Shown: positions 25,201-34,192 of the stretch, in pieces | Layout of the letters: each line of letters opens with the position of its first letter | Position numbering within the stretch: the stretch's first letter is position 1 | From: Candidatus Kapaibacterium sp. | Lineage (GTDB): Bacteria > Bacteroidota > Ignavibacteria > Kapaibacteriales > NICIL-2 | Assembly: GCA_026003495.1 (NCBI GenBank) | Contig: BPHK01000001.1 | Coordinates: 434,001 to 498,000, forward strand | Length of the DNA stretch: 64,000 nt | Reading direction: 5' to 3' | Program-made: the position numbers and the translations under genes | The notes under the pieces: model-generated | Database searches by the model: none | What the model was told of the DNA's origin: nothing | Seen by the model: only the letters and a program-made list of their open reading frames with translations

Positions 25201-27615
25201 GCCAGCGGCACCTACAGCACGGTTGGCGGGGGCTATTTGAACACCGCCAGCGGCACCTACAGCACGGTTGGCGGGGGCGGCCAGAACACCGCCAGCGGCA
25301 CCTACAGCACGGTTGGCGGGGGCTATTTGAACACCGCCAGCGGCAATTCCAGCACGGTCGGCGGGGGCCTGCAGAACACCGCCAGCGGCCTGTACAGCAC
25401 GGTCGGCGGGGGCTGGCAGAACACCGCCAGCGGCTATGCGGGCACGGTTGGCGGGGGCAGGGTGAACACCGCCAGCAGCGATTACAGCACGGTCGGCGGG
25501 GGCCTGCAGAACACCGCCAGCAACACCTACAGCACGGTTGGCGGGGGCTTCCAGAACACCGCCAGCGGCTCCTTCAGCACGGTCGGCGGGGGCAGGGAGA
25601 ACACCGCCATCGGCGATTACAGTGCGATACCGGGCGGGTCCTATCTCCGGGTGGGTCACCGCAGCTTTGGTTTCAGCGGGCAGACATCAACTACGCAGAC
25701 GAATTTGAGCAGTGCGAGCAACATTGCCGCGTTTGTGGATGTGGACCTGTGGCTCTACAACGTGCGCAATCAGGCCTCGCAGCTGCGACTCTATGAGCCC
25801 TCGGGTGCGGGGACGAACTACACGGCGCTTCAGGCGCAGGCGCAGAGTGCAAATATCGTTTACACTCTTCCGGCAAGTATTCCCGCTGGTGGAGGGTTTT
25901 TGCAGACGGATGCTTCTGGGAATTTGAGTTGGACTAGCGGCACAGGTGTCTCCTGGTCCCTGACGGGCAACAGCGGGACGACGCCGTGGAATGGGACGTC
26001 GGGGAACTTCCTTGGCACGACGGATAACCAACCGTTGGTGATCGCGGTAAGCAGCCAGGAGACGTTCCGCTTCAATGCGCCGGGGGCGGCGGGGCCGGGC
26101 TGGAGTTTGCAGCGGGGTGGGGGGAACACCCGTGGGCTGCATGCGGTGGATTTGCAAAGTGATCGGACTGCAGCGACGCAGGTGGCCTCGGGCGATTACA
26201 GCGTCATCAGCGGGGGCTGGCAGAACACCGCCAGCGGCACCTACAGCACGGTTGGCGGGGGCTATTTGAACACCGCCAGCGGCACCTACAGCACGGTTGG
26301 CGGGGGCGGGTGGAACACCGCCAGCGGCCTGTACAGCACGGTTGGCGGGGGCGGGAATAACATCGCCAGCGGCCAGTACAGCACGGTCGGCGGGGGCGGG
26401 AGTAACACCGCCGGCCAGTACAGCACGGTCGGCGGGGGCTATTTGAACACCGCCAGCGGCCAGTACAGCACGGTCGGCGGGGGCGGGAGTAACACCGCCG
26501 GCCAGTTCAGCACGGTCGGCGGGGGCTTTGGGAACACCGCCAGCGGCCCGTACAGCACGGTCGGCGGGGGCTTTGGGAACACCGCCAGCGGCGATTACAG
26601 CGTTGTCCTCGGAGGCTACTCAAACACCGCGAATGCAAGCTACAACCTCGTTTTCGGGCGGGAGGTTGACCCTACGGTCACTGAGTCGTACCGGGTGTAC
26701 TTTTTCGGCGATAACTCAGCATCTCCATCTCGTCCCTCCGGCTTTTTGGTCATCAATAGGCTCGATGGTAACTTTCCGATTCACGTGGGGACGGACAACA
26801 CCAACGGCAACGGCGCATACCTAACAACCGGCGGTACCTGGACGAACGGTTCGTCGCGGAGCTTCAAGGAGCGCTTTGTGCAGTACAACCCGCAGGAGGT
26901 CTTGCAGAAGATTCTCACCTTACCGGTGGAGGGCTACTACTACAAGGGGACGGAGGAGTACCACATCACGCCGATGGCGGAGGACTTTTACGCGGCGTTT
27001 GGGACAGGGGTGCACGAGATCATCGAGACGGATTCTAGCGGCAAACTTGTGCGTCGTCCGAACCCGGAGGTGAACAAGTACCTCTCGGCGGCGGATGTGG
27101 CTGGGGTGGCGATTTTGGGCATCCAGGCATTGGCAGAGCGCGTTGATGCAGTGCCGGGTGATGTCGGTGCCCTGCGGCAGGAGAATGCCCAGCTCAAGGC
27201 ACGGGTAGATCAGCTTGAGCAGCAAAACGTGCAGCAGCAGGCGGAGATTGTGCAGTTGTCGCGTCAGAACGCCGAGTTGCAGCGGCGGTTGGAGCGGTTG
27301 GAGGGGTTGGTAGAGCAGCTTGGTGGGGGTAGTCGTGGCGCCGGTAGCGTGGAGGGGTGGCTCGGGGACAACATCCCCAACCCGCACGATGGGACGACGG
27401 TGATTCCGTACTACGTGCCGACGGGTGTAGGCAGTGCGGAATTGGTCATCGAGGATGGAGCTGGTCGGCGTGTGTTGGGGTTTGTGCTCAGCGAGCGGGG
27501 CGTATCGGGTCAGGTGGTTGTGCGGATGGAGCAGCTTTCAAGTGGTCGGTACGAGTACCGATTGTTGTTTGACGGGCGCGTGGTAGGCAGTAAGGCGATG
27601 CAGCTGGTGCGGTAG
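22237..27615 (+). CDS. Giant adhesin-like T9SS protein: beta-roll repeats, S74 chaperone domain, coiled coil, sorting tail
   Basis: 1,792 residues from ATG 22237 (GGAGG 7 nt upstream). Signal peptide MRWFAIVLVAGFAAVASAQ, then a conserved head (VPRVLSYQGILTDRDGRILPDG, a phage-tail/collar-like opening seen in surface proteins). Five copies of a linker containing SLTGN...NFLGTT follow. Three arrays of 15-residue repeats, NTASGTYSTVGGGYL type, lie at about residues 606-785, 979-1126 and 1323-1458; they resemble the YadA/Hep_Hag left-handed beta-roll. An S74-type intramolecular chaperone domain (SSRSFKERFVQYNPQEVLQKI) is near residue 1538, a coiled coil (LRQENAQLKARVDQLEQQN) near 1641-1698, and a type A sorting domain ends the chain. 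Probably a trimeric or fibrous surface adhesin; the binding partner is unknown. Confidence 0.8.
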   Translation: MRWFAIVLVAGFAAVASAQVPRVLSYQGILTDRDGRILPDGEYRLTIRLYDRLEATEPIYVEEQRVEAVRGVVNALIGTVEPLPARLTFDRVYYVGISVNGSEELRPRTMLTAVPYALRSESAAVADVARALTPEALKGVTVQTRPTGPAGGDLTGTYPYPLIGQGKVTTAKIAGGAVSTDKIADRNVTGVKIHQMGATNGQVLTWVAGTVNNWKPTSPSAWAWVLSGNSISGSEFLGTTNNQPLVVKTNNTERVRVTSGGDVGIGTASPMTRLHVAGGDIRSDGHVLVSNTDNTARQLRLYEPSGSGTNYTAFQAQAQGANIVYTLPGSLAPVATVGVGLLQTDGSGNLSWVDPSSLGAGNAWSLTGNGLTNPSTNFLGTTDAQPLVIRTNNTERLRVTAAGEVGIGTASPTATLDVVGTATISSNASVGGNLIVSGSGSIGSGLTVSGGGATITGNSTVTGTLGVSSNASVGGDLTVTGDATLSGTQVAVPNIPSSSTATEVVVWNSNNLERRSAAGLVSANAWSLTGNSGTNPSTNFLGTTDAQPLVIRVDNQETFRFNAPGTSAPGWSIQRGGGNTRGFHAVDLQSARSAATQVASGNYSVISGGGQNTASGTYYSTVGGGYLNTASGNSSTVGGGFQNTASGTYSTVGGGYLNTASGTYSTVGGGWQNTASGTYYSTVGGGYLNTASGNSSTVGGGGSNTASGNSSTVGGGGSNTASGNSSTVGGGGSNTASGTYSTVGGGWQNTASGFFSTVGGGWQNTASGLYSTVGGGRENTAIGDYSAIPGGSYLRVGHRSFGFSGQTSTTQTNLSSASNIAAFVDVDLWLYNVRNQASQLRLYEPSGAGTNYTALQAQAQSANIVYTLPASIPAGGGFLQTDASGNLSWTSGTGVSWSLTGNSGTTPWNGTSGNFLGTTDNQPLVIAVSSQETFRFNAPGAAGPGWSLQRGGGNTRGLHAVDLQSDRTAATQVASGDYSVISGGGQNTASGTYSTVGGGYLNTASGTYSTVGGGGQNTASGTYSTVGGGYLNTASGNSSTVGGGLQNTASGLYSTVGGGWQNTASGYAGTVGGGRVNTASSDYSTVGGGLQNTASNTYSTVGGGFQNTASGSFSTVGGGRENTAIGDYSAIPGGSYLRVGHRSFGFSGQTSTTQTNLSSASNIAAFVDVDLWLYNVRNQASQLRLYEPSGAGTNYTALQAQAQSANIVYTLPASIPAGGGFLQTDASGNLSWTSGTGVSWSLTGNSGTTPWNGTSGNFLGTTDNQPLVIAVSSQETFRFNAPGAAGPGWSLQRGGGNTRGLHAVDLQSDRTAATQVASGDYSVISGGWQNTASGTYSTVGGGYLNTASGTYSTVGGGGWNTASGLYSTVGGGGNNIASGQYSTVGGGGSNTAGQYSTVGGGYLNTASGQYSTVGGGGSNTAGQFSTVGGGFGNTASGPYSTVGGGFGNTASGDYSVVLGGYSNTANASYNLVFGREVDPTVTESYRVYFFGDNSASPSRPSGFLVINRLDGNFPIHVGTDNTNGNGAYLTTGGTWTNGSSRSFKERFVQYNPQEVLQKILTLPVEGYYYKGTEEYHITPMAEDFYAAFGTGVHEIIETDSSGKLVRRPNPEVNKYLSAADVAGVAILGIQALAERVDAVPGDVGALRQENAQLKARVDQLEQQNVQQQAEIVQLSRQNAELQRRLERLEGLVEQLGGGSRGAGSVEGWLGDNIPNPHDGTTVIPYYVPTGVGSAELVIEDGAGRRVLGFVLSERGVSGQVVVRMEQLSSGRYEYRLLFDGRVVGSKAMQLVR
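24052..24590 (+). repeat. Array 1 of 45-bp coding repeats
   Basis: About 12 tandem units encoding N-T-A-S-G-x-Y-S-T-V-G-G-G-x-x. Units are 45 bp, with two 48-bp variants carrying an extra Tyr codon. The TVGGG core is nearly invariant even at third positions, which points to recent unequal exchange. Confidence 0.85.
24546..25188 (+). repeat. First copy of a 643-bp direct duplication
   Basis: By reading, the DNA is identical to 25575-26217 (offset 1,029 bp). It starts inside the last unit of repeat array 1 and ends at the first bases of array 2. Confidence 0.8.
25173..25613 (+). repeat. Array 2 of 45-bp coding repeats
   Basis: About 10 units of the same 15-residue beta-roll repeat as array 1, with more sequence variation (NTASGYAGTVGGGRV, NTASSDYSTVGGGLQ). 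Confidence 0.85.
25575..26217 (+). repeat. Second copy of the 643-bp direct duplication
   Basis: Appears identical to 24546-25188, base for base by eye. It carries the non-repeat linker module between beta-roll arrays. Confidence 0.8.
26204..26610 (+). repeat. Array 3 of 45-bp coding repeats
   Basis: About 10 units, including two 42-bp variants (NTAGQYSTVGGG, NTAGQFSTVGGG) that lack a Ser-Gly pair and gain a Gln. It decays into NTASGDYSVVLGGYS and NTANASYNLVFG before the S74 domain. Confidence 0.85.
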
Positions 27616-27637
27616 GGACGTTCTCCCACGAAGCGAG

Positions 27638-27667
27638 GAAGAGGCACCGAACACTCGGTGCCTCTTC
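27638..27667. terminator. Bidirectional terminator hairpin
   Basis: GAAGAGGCACCGA (27638-27650) pairs fully with TCGGTGCCTCTTC (27655-27667) around an ACAC loop. It lies between the giant protein's stop (27615) and the convergent ABC gene's stop (27723). Confidence 0.75.
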
Positions 27668-27722
27668 GCGTTGGCGAAGGGAGAGCGTCGAGAAAGGATG
27701 TTGCACTGGCAGCTTGTGCCGA

Positions 27723-28829
27723 TTACACTTCCACGTAGGTTCGGAGGAACTGGTAGTAGAGGCCTTGTCGGCGGAGGAGTTCCTCGTGGGAGCCTTCCTC
27801 GACAAGTTCACCACGGTCGAGAACAAGGATGCGTTCGACGTGCTGCAATGTCGTGAGCCGGTGCGCAATGGCGATAATCGTTCGCCCAGAAAAATGCGCG
27901 TAAAGGTTGCGCATGATGCGCTCCTCGCTGAGTGCGTCGAGTGCGCTGCTGGCTTGGTCGAGGATGAGAATTTTTGCATCCATCAGAAACAGACGCGCCA
28001 GTGCAACTTTGAGCCGCTGCCCGCCCGACAGTTGCGCACCAGAATTGCCCACGCGCTGGTGGTACCCCAGATAGATGCGTTGCACATCGGCGTGGAGTTC
28101 TGCTTGTTCGGCTGCCCAAATGATTTCCTCCATCGTTGCGTCGGGCTTGGCCAGCGCAATGTTTTCGGCGATGGTGCCGTCGAAGATGTATGGGTCTTGC
28201 GGGAGCATCGCAATGTGGCGTCGGATCTCCGCGGGATGGAGCGAGCGAAGCTCAATGCCGCCGATGGTAATCGAGCCGGTGTAGTCATCGTAGAGCCGCA
28301 CCAGCAGTTTGGCAAGTGTCGTTTTCCCTGAGCCATTGCGGCCAATAATGCCGATGTGTGCTCCATCGGGAATCTCGAGCGAAATGTCGCGCAGCACAGG
28401 AGGCGCTTGCGGAGCATACGAAAAGCTCACGCTGGTCAGTACAACTGTGGCAGATTCCGGCATGGGGAGCAAATCCTCATCAGCGGTTACTTCCGGTTCC
28501 TGCAGAAGGACATCGCCCAGCCGGGCGAAGGTGACGCCTAATTCCGTGAGCGCTTGCCAAAGCTCACCGACGGAGCTGGATGCACCCAGCACGATGCCGA
28601 AGATGGCAAGGAATGCCACGTACTGGCCGACGCTCAGCTTTCCTTCTGCGCTGATCCAGGCACCGATCCAGTAGATCGCGACTTGGCCGAGCACAACCAG
28701 CGAGCGTAAGATAATGCTCAGCCGTGCTTGCGTGACCATCGCAGCGTGCACTCGGTTGAGCGTGTGCTTGTAGATGCTCCGCCAATGCCACAAGGAGTGC
28801 GTTGTTGCCGACCGCGAGCACGTTGTCAA
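27723..28829 (-). pseudogene. C-terminal half of a broken peptidase-C39 ABC exporter (part of the membrane domain and the ATPase)
   Basis: The coding signal begins near residue 20 of this frame (RSIYKHTLNRVHAAMVTQARLS), with two membrane segments (SLVVLGQVAIYWIGAW, VAFLAIFGIVLGA). A nucleotide-binding domain follows: GRNGSGKTTLAKLL (Walker A), LSGGQRLKVALARLF (signature) and ILILDQASSALDAL (Walker B). The catalytic Glu of Walker B (usually LDEATSALD) is Gln here, a change that abolishes hydrolysis in related ATPases. The H-loop (AHRLTTLQ) remains. It joins the upstream 28564-29436 frame across a frameshift and a missing stretch, so it is unlikely to work as an exporter. Confidence 0.75.
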
Positions 28830-29436
28830 TGATCGCCTGCGTAAAGAGCGGCAGGCTCAGTCCCAGCGCAGCCAGCAGTAGCGACGCAAGGAGAATCTCG
28901 ACGAGCGGGCGGCGGAATCGCTCGATGATGATTGCACGGAGCAAGCTCCTGAGCGTCCGTTGGCGTTGGCGGTAGCGGTCGAGGATGTCGGCAACGTCTG
29001 TGTGCGGCACGATCTGGGGAGGCGGCTCCAAGAGTAATGCAATGCCATTCCACCGTGACAGGAACTCGTCCTTGGTGAGCTTTTCCTTCCCGATGCTTGG
29101 GTCTGCGATCCAAACGTGAGGCTCCGTCGCACGATAGACGACCACGAAGTGATTGCCCCGGTAGTGTGCGACGAGTGGTAGGGGAACGCTGAGGAGATTC
29201 TCGTAGCGCATGCGAACGCCATCGGCTCGAAATCCGAAGCGTTCCGCCGTTCGAGCCAGCGTCAGGAGATCGGTGCCATAGGCCCAGACGCCTGCGATGT
29301 CTCGAAGTGCAGCTTGAACGTTCTCGAAGCCGTACCACTGCAGAATCATCGCAAGACAGGCAGTGCCACATTCGCTTTGGTCACGCTGCTTGAGGAATGG
29401 AAAGGGTCGGAAACGGCGTAGCTGCAATCTCCGCAT
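28564..29436 (-). pseudogene. N-terminal half of a broken peptidase-C39 ABC exporter (protease domain and first membrane segments)
   Basis: The peptidase C39 domain (residues 1-140) is intact to the eye: catalytic Cys in QRDQSECGTACLAMIL, His in GNHFVVVYR and Asp in IADPSIG. It normally cleaves leader peptides after a double-Gly site. One membrane hairpin follows (ILLASLLLAALGLSLPLFTQAIIDNVLAVGNNALL). The family-like sequence then stops near 28790, and the rest of the frame is noise. Compared with a normal protein of about 720 residues, some 150 residues covering transmembrane segments 2-4 are lacking before the frame resumes at 28780. It lies 83 nt downstream of purA on the same strand. Confidence 0.75.
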
Positions 29437-29519
29437 CGAACGTAGACGTAGTGCAACATTGTGTGGGTGCCCAAAATACAGCGCACTGTTGCGCGATCAG
29501 AAATTTTCACTCGCGATGG

Positions 29520-31113
<1,594 letters not shown>

Positions 31114-31117
31114 TGCC

Positions 31118-32089
31118 TTAGGCTTCCTTGAGTGCACGGAGAATCTTCGGTTGCCGTGGTTCAGCCGATTCGACTGGCTCTTTCTTGATGCGCTCGGTGT
31201 ACCACACAACAAACGCGCTGGCGATGTAGATCGAGGAGTACGTTCCTGTGATAATGCCGACGAGCATCGTGAAGGAAAAGCCGTGGAGAACTTCCCCACC
31301 GAGAGCAAGGAGTGTAGCAAGCACAAGGACGACTGTCAGGACGGTGTTGATCGTCCGGCTGAGCGTTTCGTTGATCGAAAGATTCATCAGCGGGACAAGC
31401 GCCATTCCCTTGTGCTTGTCGCGATTCTCTCGGATGCGGTCGAAGATGATCACGGTATCGTTGATCGAAAAGCCGACGACGGTCAGCAGTGCAGCCAGGA
31501 CGCCCTGGTTGAATTCGAGGTTGAGAATCTCGAGCTTCTGCCCGATGAGGACGAACGTCAGCGCAACGAAAACATCGTGGACGAGTGCTACGACTGCACC
31601 CAAGCCGTAGATGAACTCGAAGCGGAACGCGATGTAGAGCAGAATCGCGACGATCGCAAGGAGCACAGCAACGAGTGCTTTTGTGCGAAGTTCGCTGCCG
31701 ATCTTCGGGCCGATGCGATCTTCTTTGAGGACGGTGATCGTTTCGTTGGGGAATGCTTTCTTCAGCCCATTTACGATGCGGAAGGATGCTGCCTGCTCGC
31801 CTTGGCCACCGATTTCCGGGACGCGGATGAGAAATTCGCTCGCTTTGCCGTAGGATTTGATTTCGGCGTTTGGAAAACCTGCGGCGGTAACGGCACTGCG
31901 GATGGCATCGGTGTGTTGTTCGGTGCTGAAGCGAAGTGCAACTTCAGTTCCACCGAGGAAGTCTATGCCCAGCCGCAAACCGCCAAAGATGAGCAGGATA
32001 AGCCCGATTACGTTGATGACGACGGAGACGACCAGGAAAAGACGCCGTTTCCCGAGGAAATCAATCGAGGTTTTGCCGAAAAATTCCAT
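31118..32089 (-). CDS. secF: SecF, protein-export membrane protein
   Basis: 323 residues. The N-terminal membrane helix is LFLVVSVVINVIGLILLIFGG, then the short periplasmic domain (GIDFLGGTEVALRF). A five-helix block follows, with IVAILLYIAFRFEFIYGLGAVVALVHD, the SINDTVIIFDRIRENRDK signature (amphipathic D-R-I-R-E-N motif) and a last helix TMLVGIITGTYSSIYIASAF. With SecD it uses the proton gradient to pull preproteins out of the SecYEG channel. It starts 27 nt after secD. No yajC is seen nearby. Confidence 0.95.
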   Translation of the reverse strand: MEFFGKTSIDFLGKRRLFLVVSVVINVIGLILLIFGGLRLGIDFLGGTEVALRFSTEQHTDAIRSAVTAAGFPNAEIKSYGKASEFLIRVPEIGGQGEQAASFRIVNGLKKAFPNETITVLKEDRIGPKIGSELRTKALVAVLLAIVAILLYIAFRFEFIYGLGAVVALVHDVFVALTFVLIGQKLEILNLEFNQGVLAALLTVVGFSINDTVIIFDRIRENRDKHKGMALVPLMNLSINETLSRTINTVLTVVLVLATLLALGGEVLHGFSFTMLVGIITGTYSSIYIASAFVVWYTERIKKEPVESAEPRQPKILRALKEA

Positions 32090-32116
32090 GATGTGCCTTC
32101 AGTCAAGTTGTGGACA

Positions 32117-34126
32117 TTAGCTTTGGGGTGCCGGAAGAACTTCGCCGAAGCTGATCCGTGCGCTTGGGCTGCGCGATAGCCACAGGTCAATGATGGCGCG
32201 CGAGACGATGATGCTCGTAAAGAGCGTTGTCAAGATACCGATCATGAGCGTCGTTGCAAAGCCTTGGATGGGGCCATAGCCGAGCACGAAGAGGATTAGC
32301 CCCGTCAGAAACGTCGTCACGTGCGAGTCGATGATTGGCGGGAGCGCGTGGCGGAAGCCTTCATCTACGCTGGCGCGAACGCTGCGGCCTCGGTGGAGTT
32401 CCTCGCGGATACGCTCGAAGATGATGATGTTGGCGTCCACGGCGATTGCCAGCGTCAGAATAATGCCAGCAATGCCAGGAAGCGAGAGCGTCCCACCAAA
32501 ACCTGCGAGGATACCGAGGTTGAGCATCACGTTGATGAGCATTGCAAGGACGGCAACGACGCCGCCCATGCTGTAGTAGGCCACCATGAAGAGCACCACG
32601 AGTGCAAAGGCGATGAGCGCCGCCGATATGCCAGAGCGAATCGAATCTTCGCCGAGCGAGGGACCGACGACGCGCTCTTCGATGATCTTGACGGGAGCTT
32701 TCAACGCGCCAGCTTTGAGCACGATTTGGAGGAGCTTGGCTTCCTCGACGTTCGCCATTCCTTCGATCTGCGAGCTGCCGCCGGTGATTTTGCTCCGCAC
32801 AACAGGAGCGCTATAGACCTCACCATCGAGCACGATCGCGATGCGCTTGCCAATGTTCGCCCCAGTGATTTTCGCCCAGCGTTCTGCGCCCTCGGTGTTC
32901 ATGTACATGAGCACCATCGGGCGATTGGTCATCTGGTCGAACGTTGCGTACGCATCGGTGACGACATCGCCAGTCAGTTCAGGGTCACGCTTGAGGACGT
33001 ACATCGCGTAGGTACGGTTCGGCGAGTTCTCGCTTCCGCGTTCTGGTTTTGCGCTGAAGGCGATTTCTGCGTCTGCGGGCAACATGCGGCGAATCTCCGG
33101 ACGTGCCAGAATTGCCTGGAGCTGACGTTTACCGTCTTCGTTGGTCAGGAAGTAGAACTCAGCATCGGCCGGGAGTTTTGGGATGACCGATTCGGCAATG
33201 TCAAACGGCTGGTAACGTTCGCCGATCAACACCTGCCCAGCAAACAGTGACAGGAATGGATGCTCGCGGCGGAATTTGGCTGCTTTCTCCTCATCGGAGA
33301 GACCAGCGTAGGGGTCCTTCGATGCAGTATCCTTGGCGGCACGCGCTGTTGTATCGCTTGTGCGAGCAGTATCAGCGCTGTGTGCGGTGTCGGCGGCTGG
33401 AGCGCCTTTTCCAGCGAGGAACCGGTCAATGTTGAGGAATGCGTAGAGGACATCGCTCCCGTGCCGGAGCAGCTTGAATTCCAGCCGCGCCGTCGTTTGG
33501 AGGAGCTGGCGCATTTCGCGCTCATCTTGGACGCCCGGTAGTTCGAGCAAGATGCGCCGTGTGCCCTGCTTCTGAATTGTCGGCTCGGTGACGCCGAACT
33601 TGTCTATCCGCTGGCGGATGACTTGGAGCGCTTGATCAACCGCTTCGTTGATGTCGCGCTTGAGACGCTCGATGATACGTTCTTCGCTGATGTCCCGCAC
33701 ATCGACAAGCTCGTAGTACGTCACAAGCGATTTCCCTTGTGGTCGGGCGATCCGATCGAAGTTCCGCAGGAAAATATCGAGGACTTCCTCATCACTGCGT
33801 TCTGCCTGGCGACGCGTTTCCTCGATGACGCGCTCGAATGTTTCGTCAATTGCTGCACGGTCGGCAGCTTCTTCGAGCAAGCGGACAACATCCACTTCGA
33901 GCGTAACGTACATCCCGCCGCGTAGGTCGAGACCAAGTTTGAGTGCACGGAGTTTTTCCTTGCGGAAATCTTCACCGTTTGCTTGATCCCACTGCACTTG
34001 CGCTGCGGAGTCCAAGCTGGCTCGCTCAGCAGCCATTTGCTGGGCGCGCCAAGTGGGGTACAGCAAAAAAATAGCCAGTACGATCGGGATGACGATCGTC
34101 AGTACCTTGCCGACTTTCCCTTTCAA
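32117..34126 (-). CDS. secD: SecD, protein-export membrane protein
   Basis: 669 residues. One N-terminal helix (VLTIVIPIVLAIFLLYPTW), the GLDLRGGMYVTLEVD motif, a long periplasmic P1 region (about 60-390) with low-complexity DTAHSADTARTSDTTARAAKDTA near residue 250, then the C-terminal five-helix block with GVVAVLAMLINVMLNLGILA, ITLAIAVDANIIIFERIREEL and a GFATTLMIGILTTLFTSI end. The Ala/Thr/Asp-rich insertion in P1 is unusual in length but in frame. Pairs with SecF directly downstream. Confidence 0.95.
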   Translation of the reverse strand: MKGKVGKVLTIVIPIVLAIFLLYPTWRAQQMAAERASLDSAAQVQWDQANGEDFRKEKLRALKLGLDLRGGMYVTLEVDVVRLLEEAADRAAIDETFERVIEETRRQAERSDEEVLDIFLRNFDRIARPQGKSLVTYYELVDVRDISEERIIERLKRDINEAVDQALQVIRQRIDKFGVTEPTIQKQGTRRILLELPGVQDEREMRQLLQTTARLEFKLLRHGSDVLYAFLNIDRFLAGKGAPAADTAHSADTARTSDTTARAAKDTASKDPYAGLSDEEKAAKFRREHPFLSLFAGQVLIGERYQPFDIAESVIPKLPADAEFYFLTNEDGKRQLQAILARPEIRRMLPADAEIAFSAKPERGSENSPNRTYAMYVLKRDPELTGDVVTDAYATFDQMTNRPMVLMYMNTEGAERWAKITGANIGKRIAIVLDGEVYSAPVVRSKITGGSSQIEGMANVEEAKLLQIVLKAGALKAPVKIIEERVVGPSLGEDSIRSGISAALIAFALVVLFMVAYYSMGGVVAVLAMLINVMLNLGILAGFGGTLSLPGIAGIILTLAIAVDANIIIFERIREELHRGRSVRASVDEGFRHALPPIIDSHVTTFLTGLILFVLGYGPIQGFATTLMIGILTTLFTSIIVSRAIIDLWLSRSPSARISFGEVLPAPQS

Positions 34127-34192
34127 GGGTTCGCCTCCGAAACTGTGACACTGTGATGCTAATTTGGATACGCAATTTACTGCATCGCGCTG

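Noticed and set aside
23794-26157. Minus-strand ORFs rich in AAGGVLPAPADRA
   Set aside because: They are the reverse strand of the 45-bp coding repeats.
24052-26610. Regular repeats that look like a CRISPR array
   Set aside because: Units are adjacent, in frame in one long coding sequence, and have no unique spacers or cas genes.
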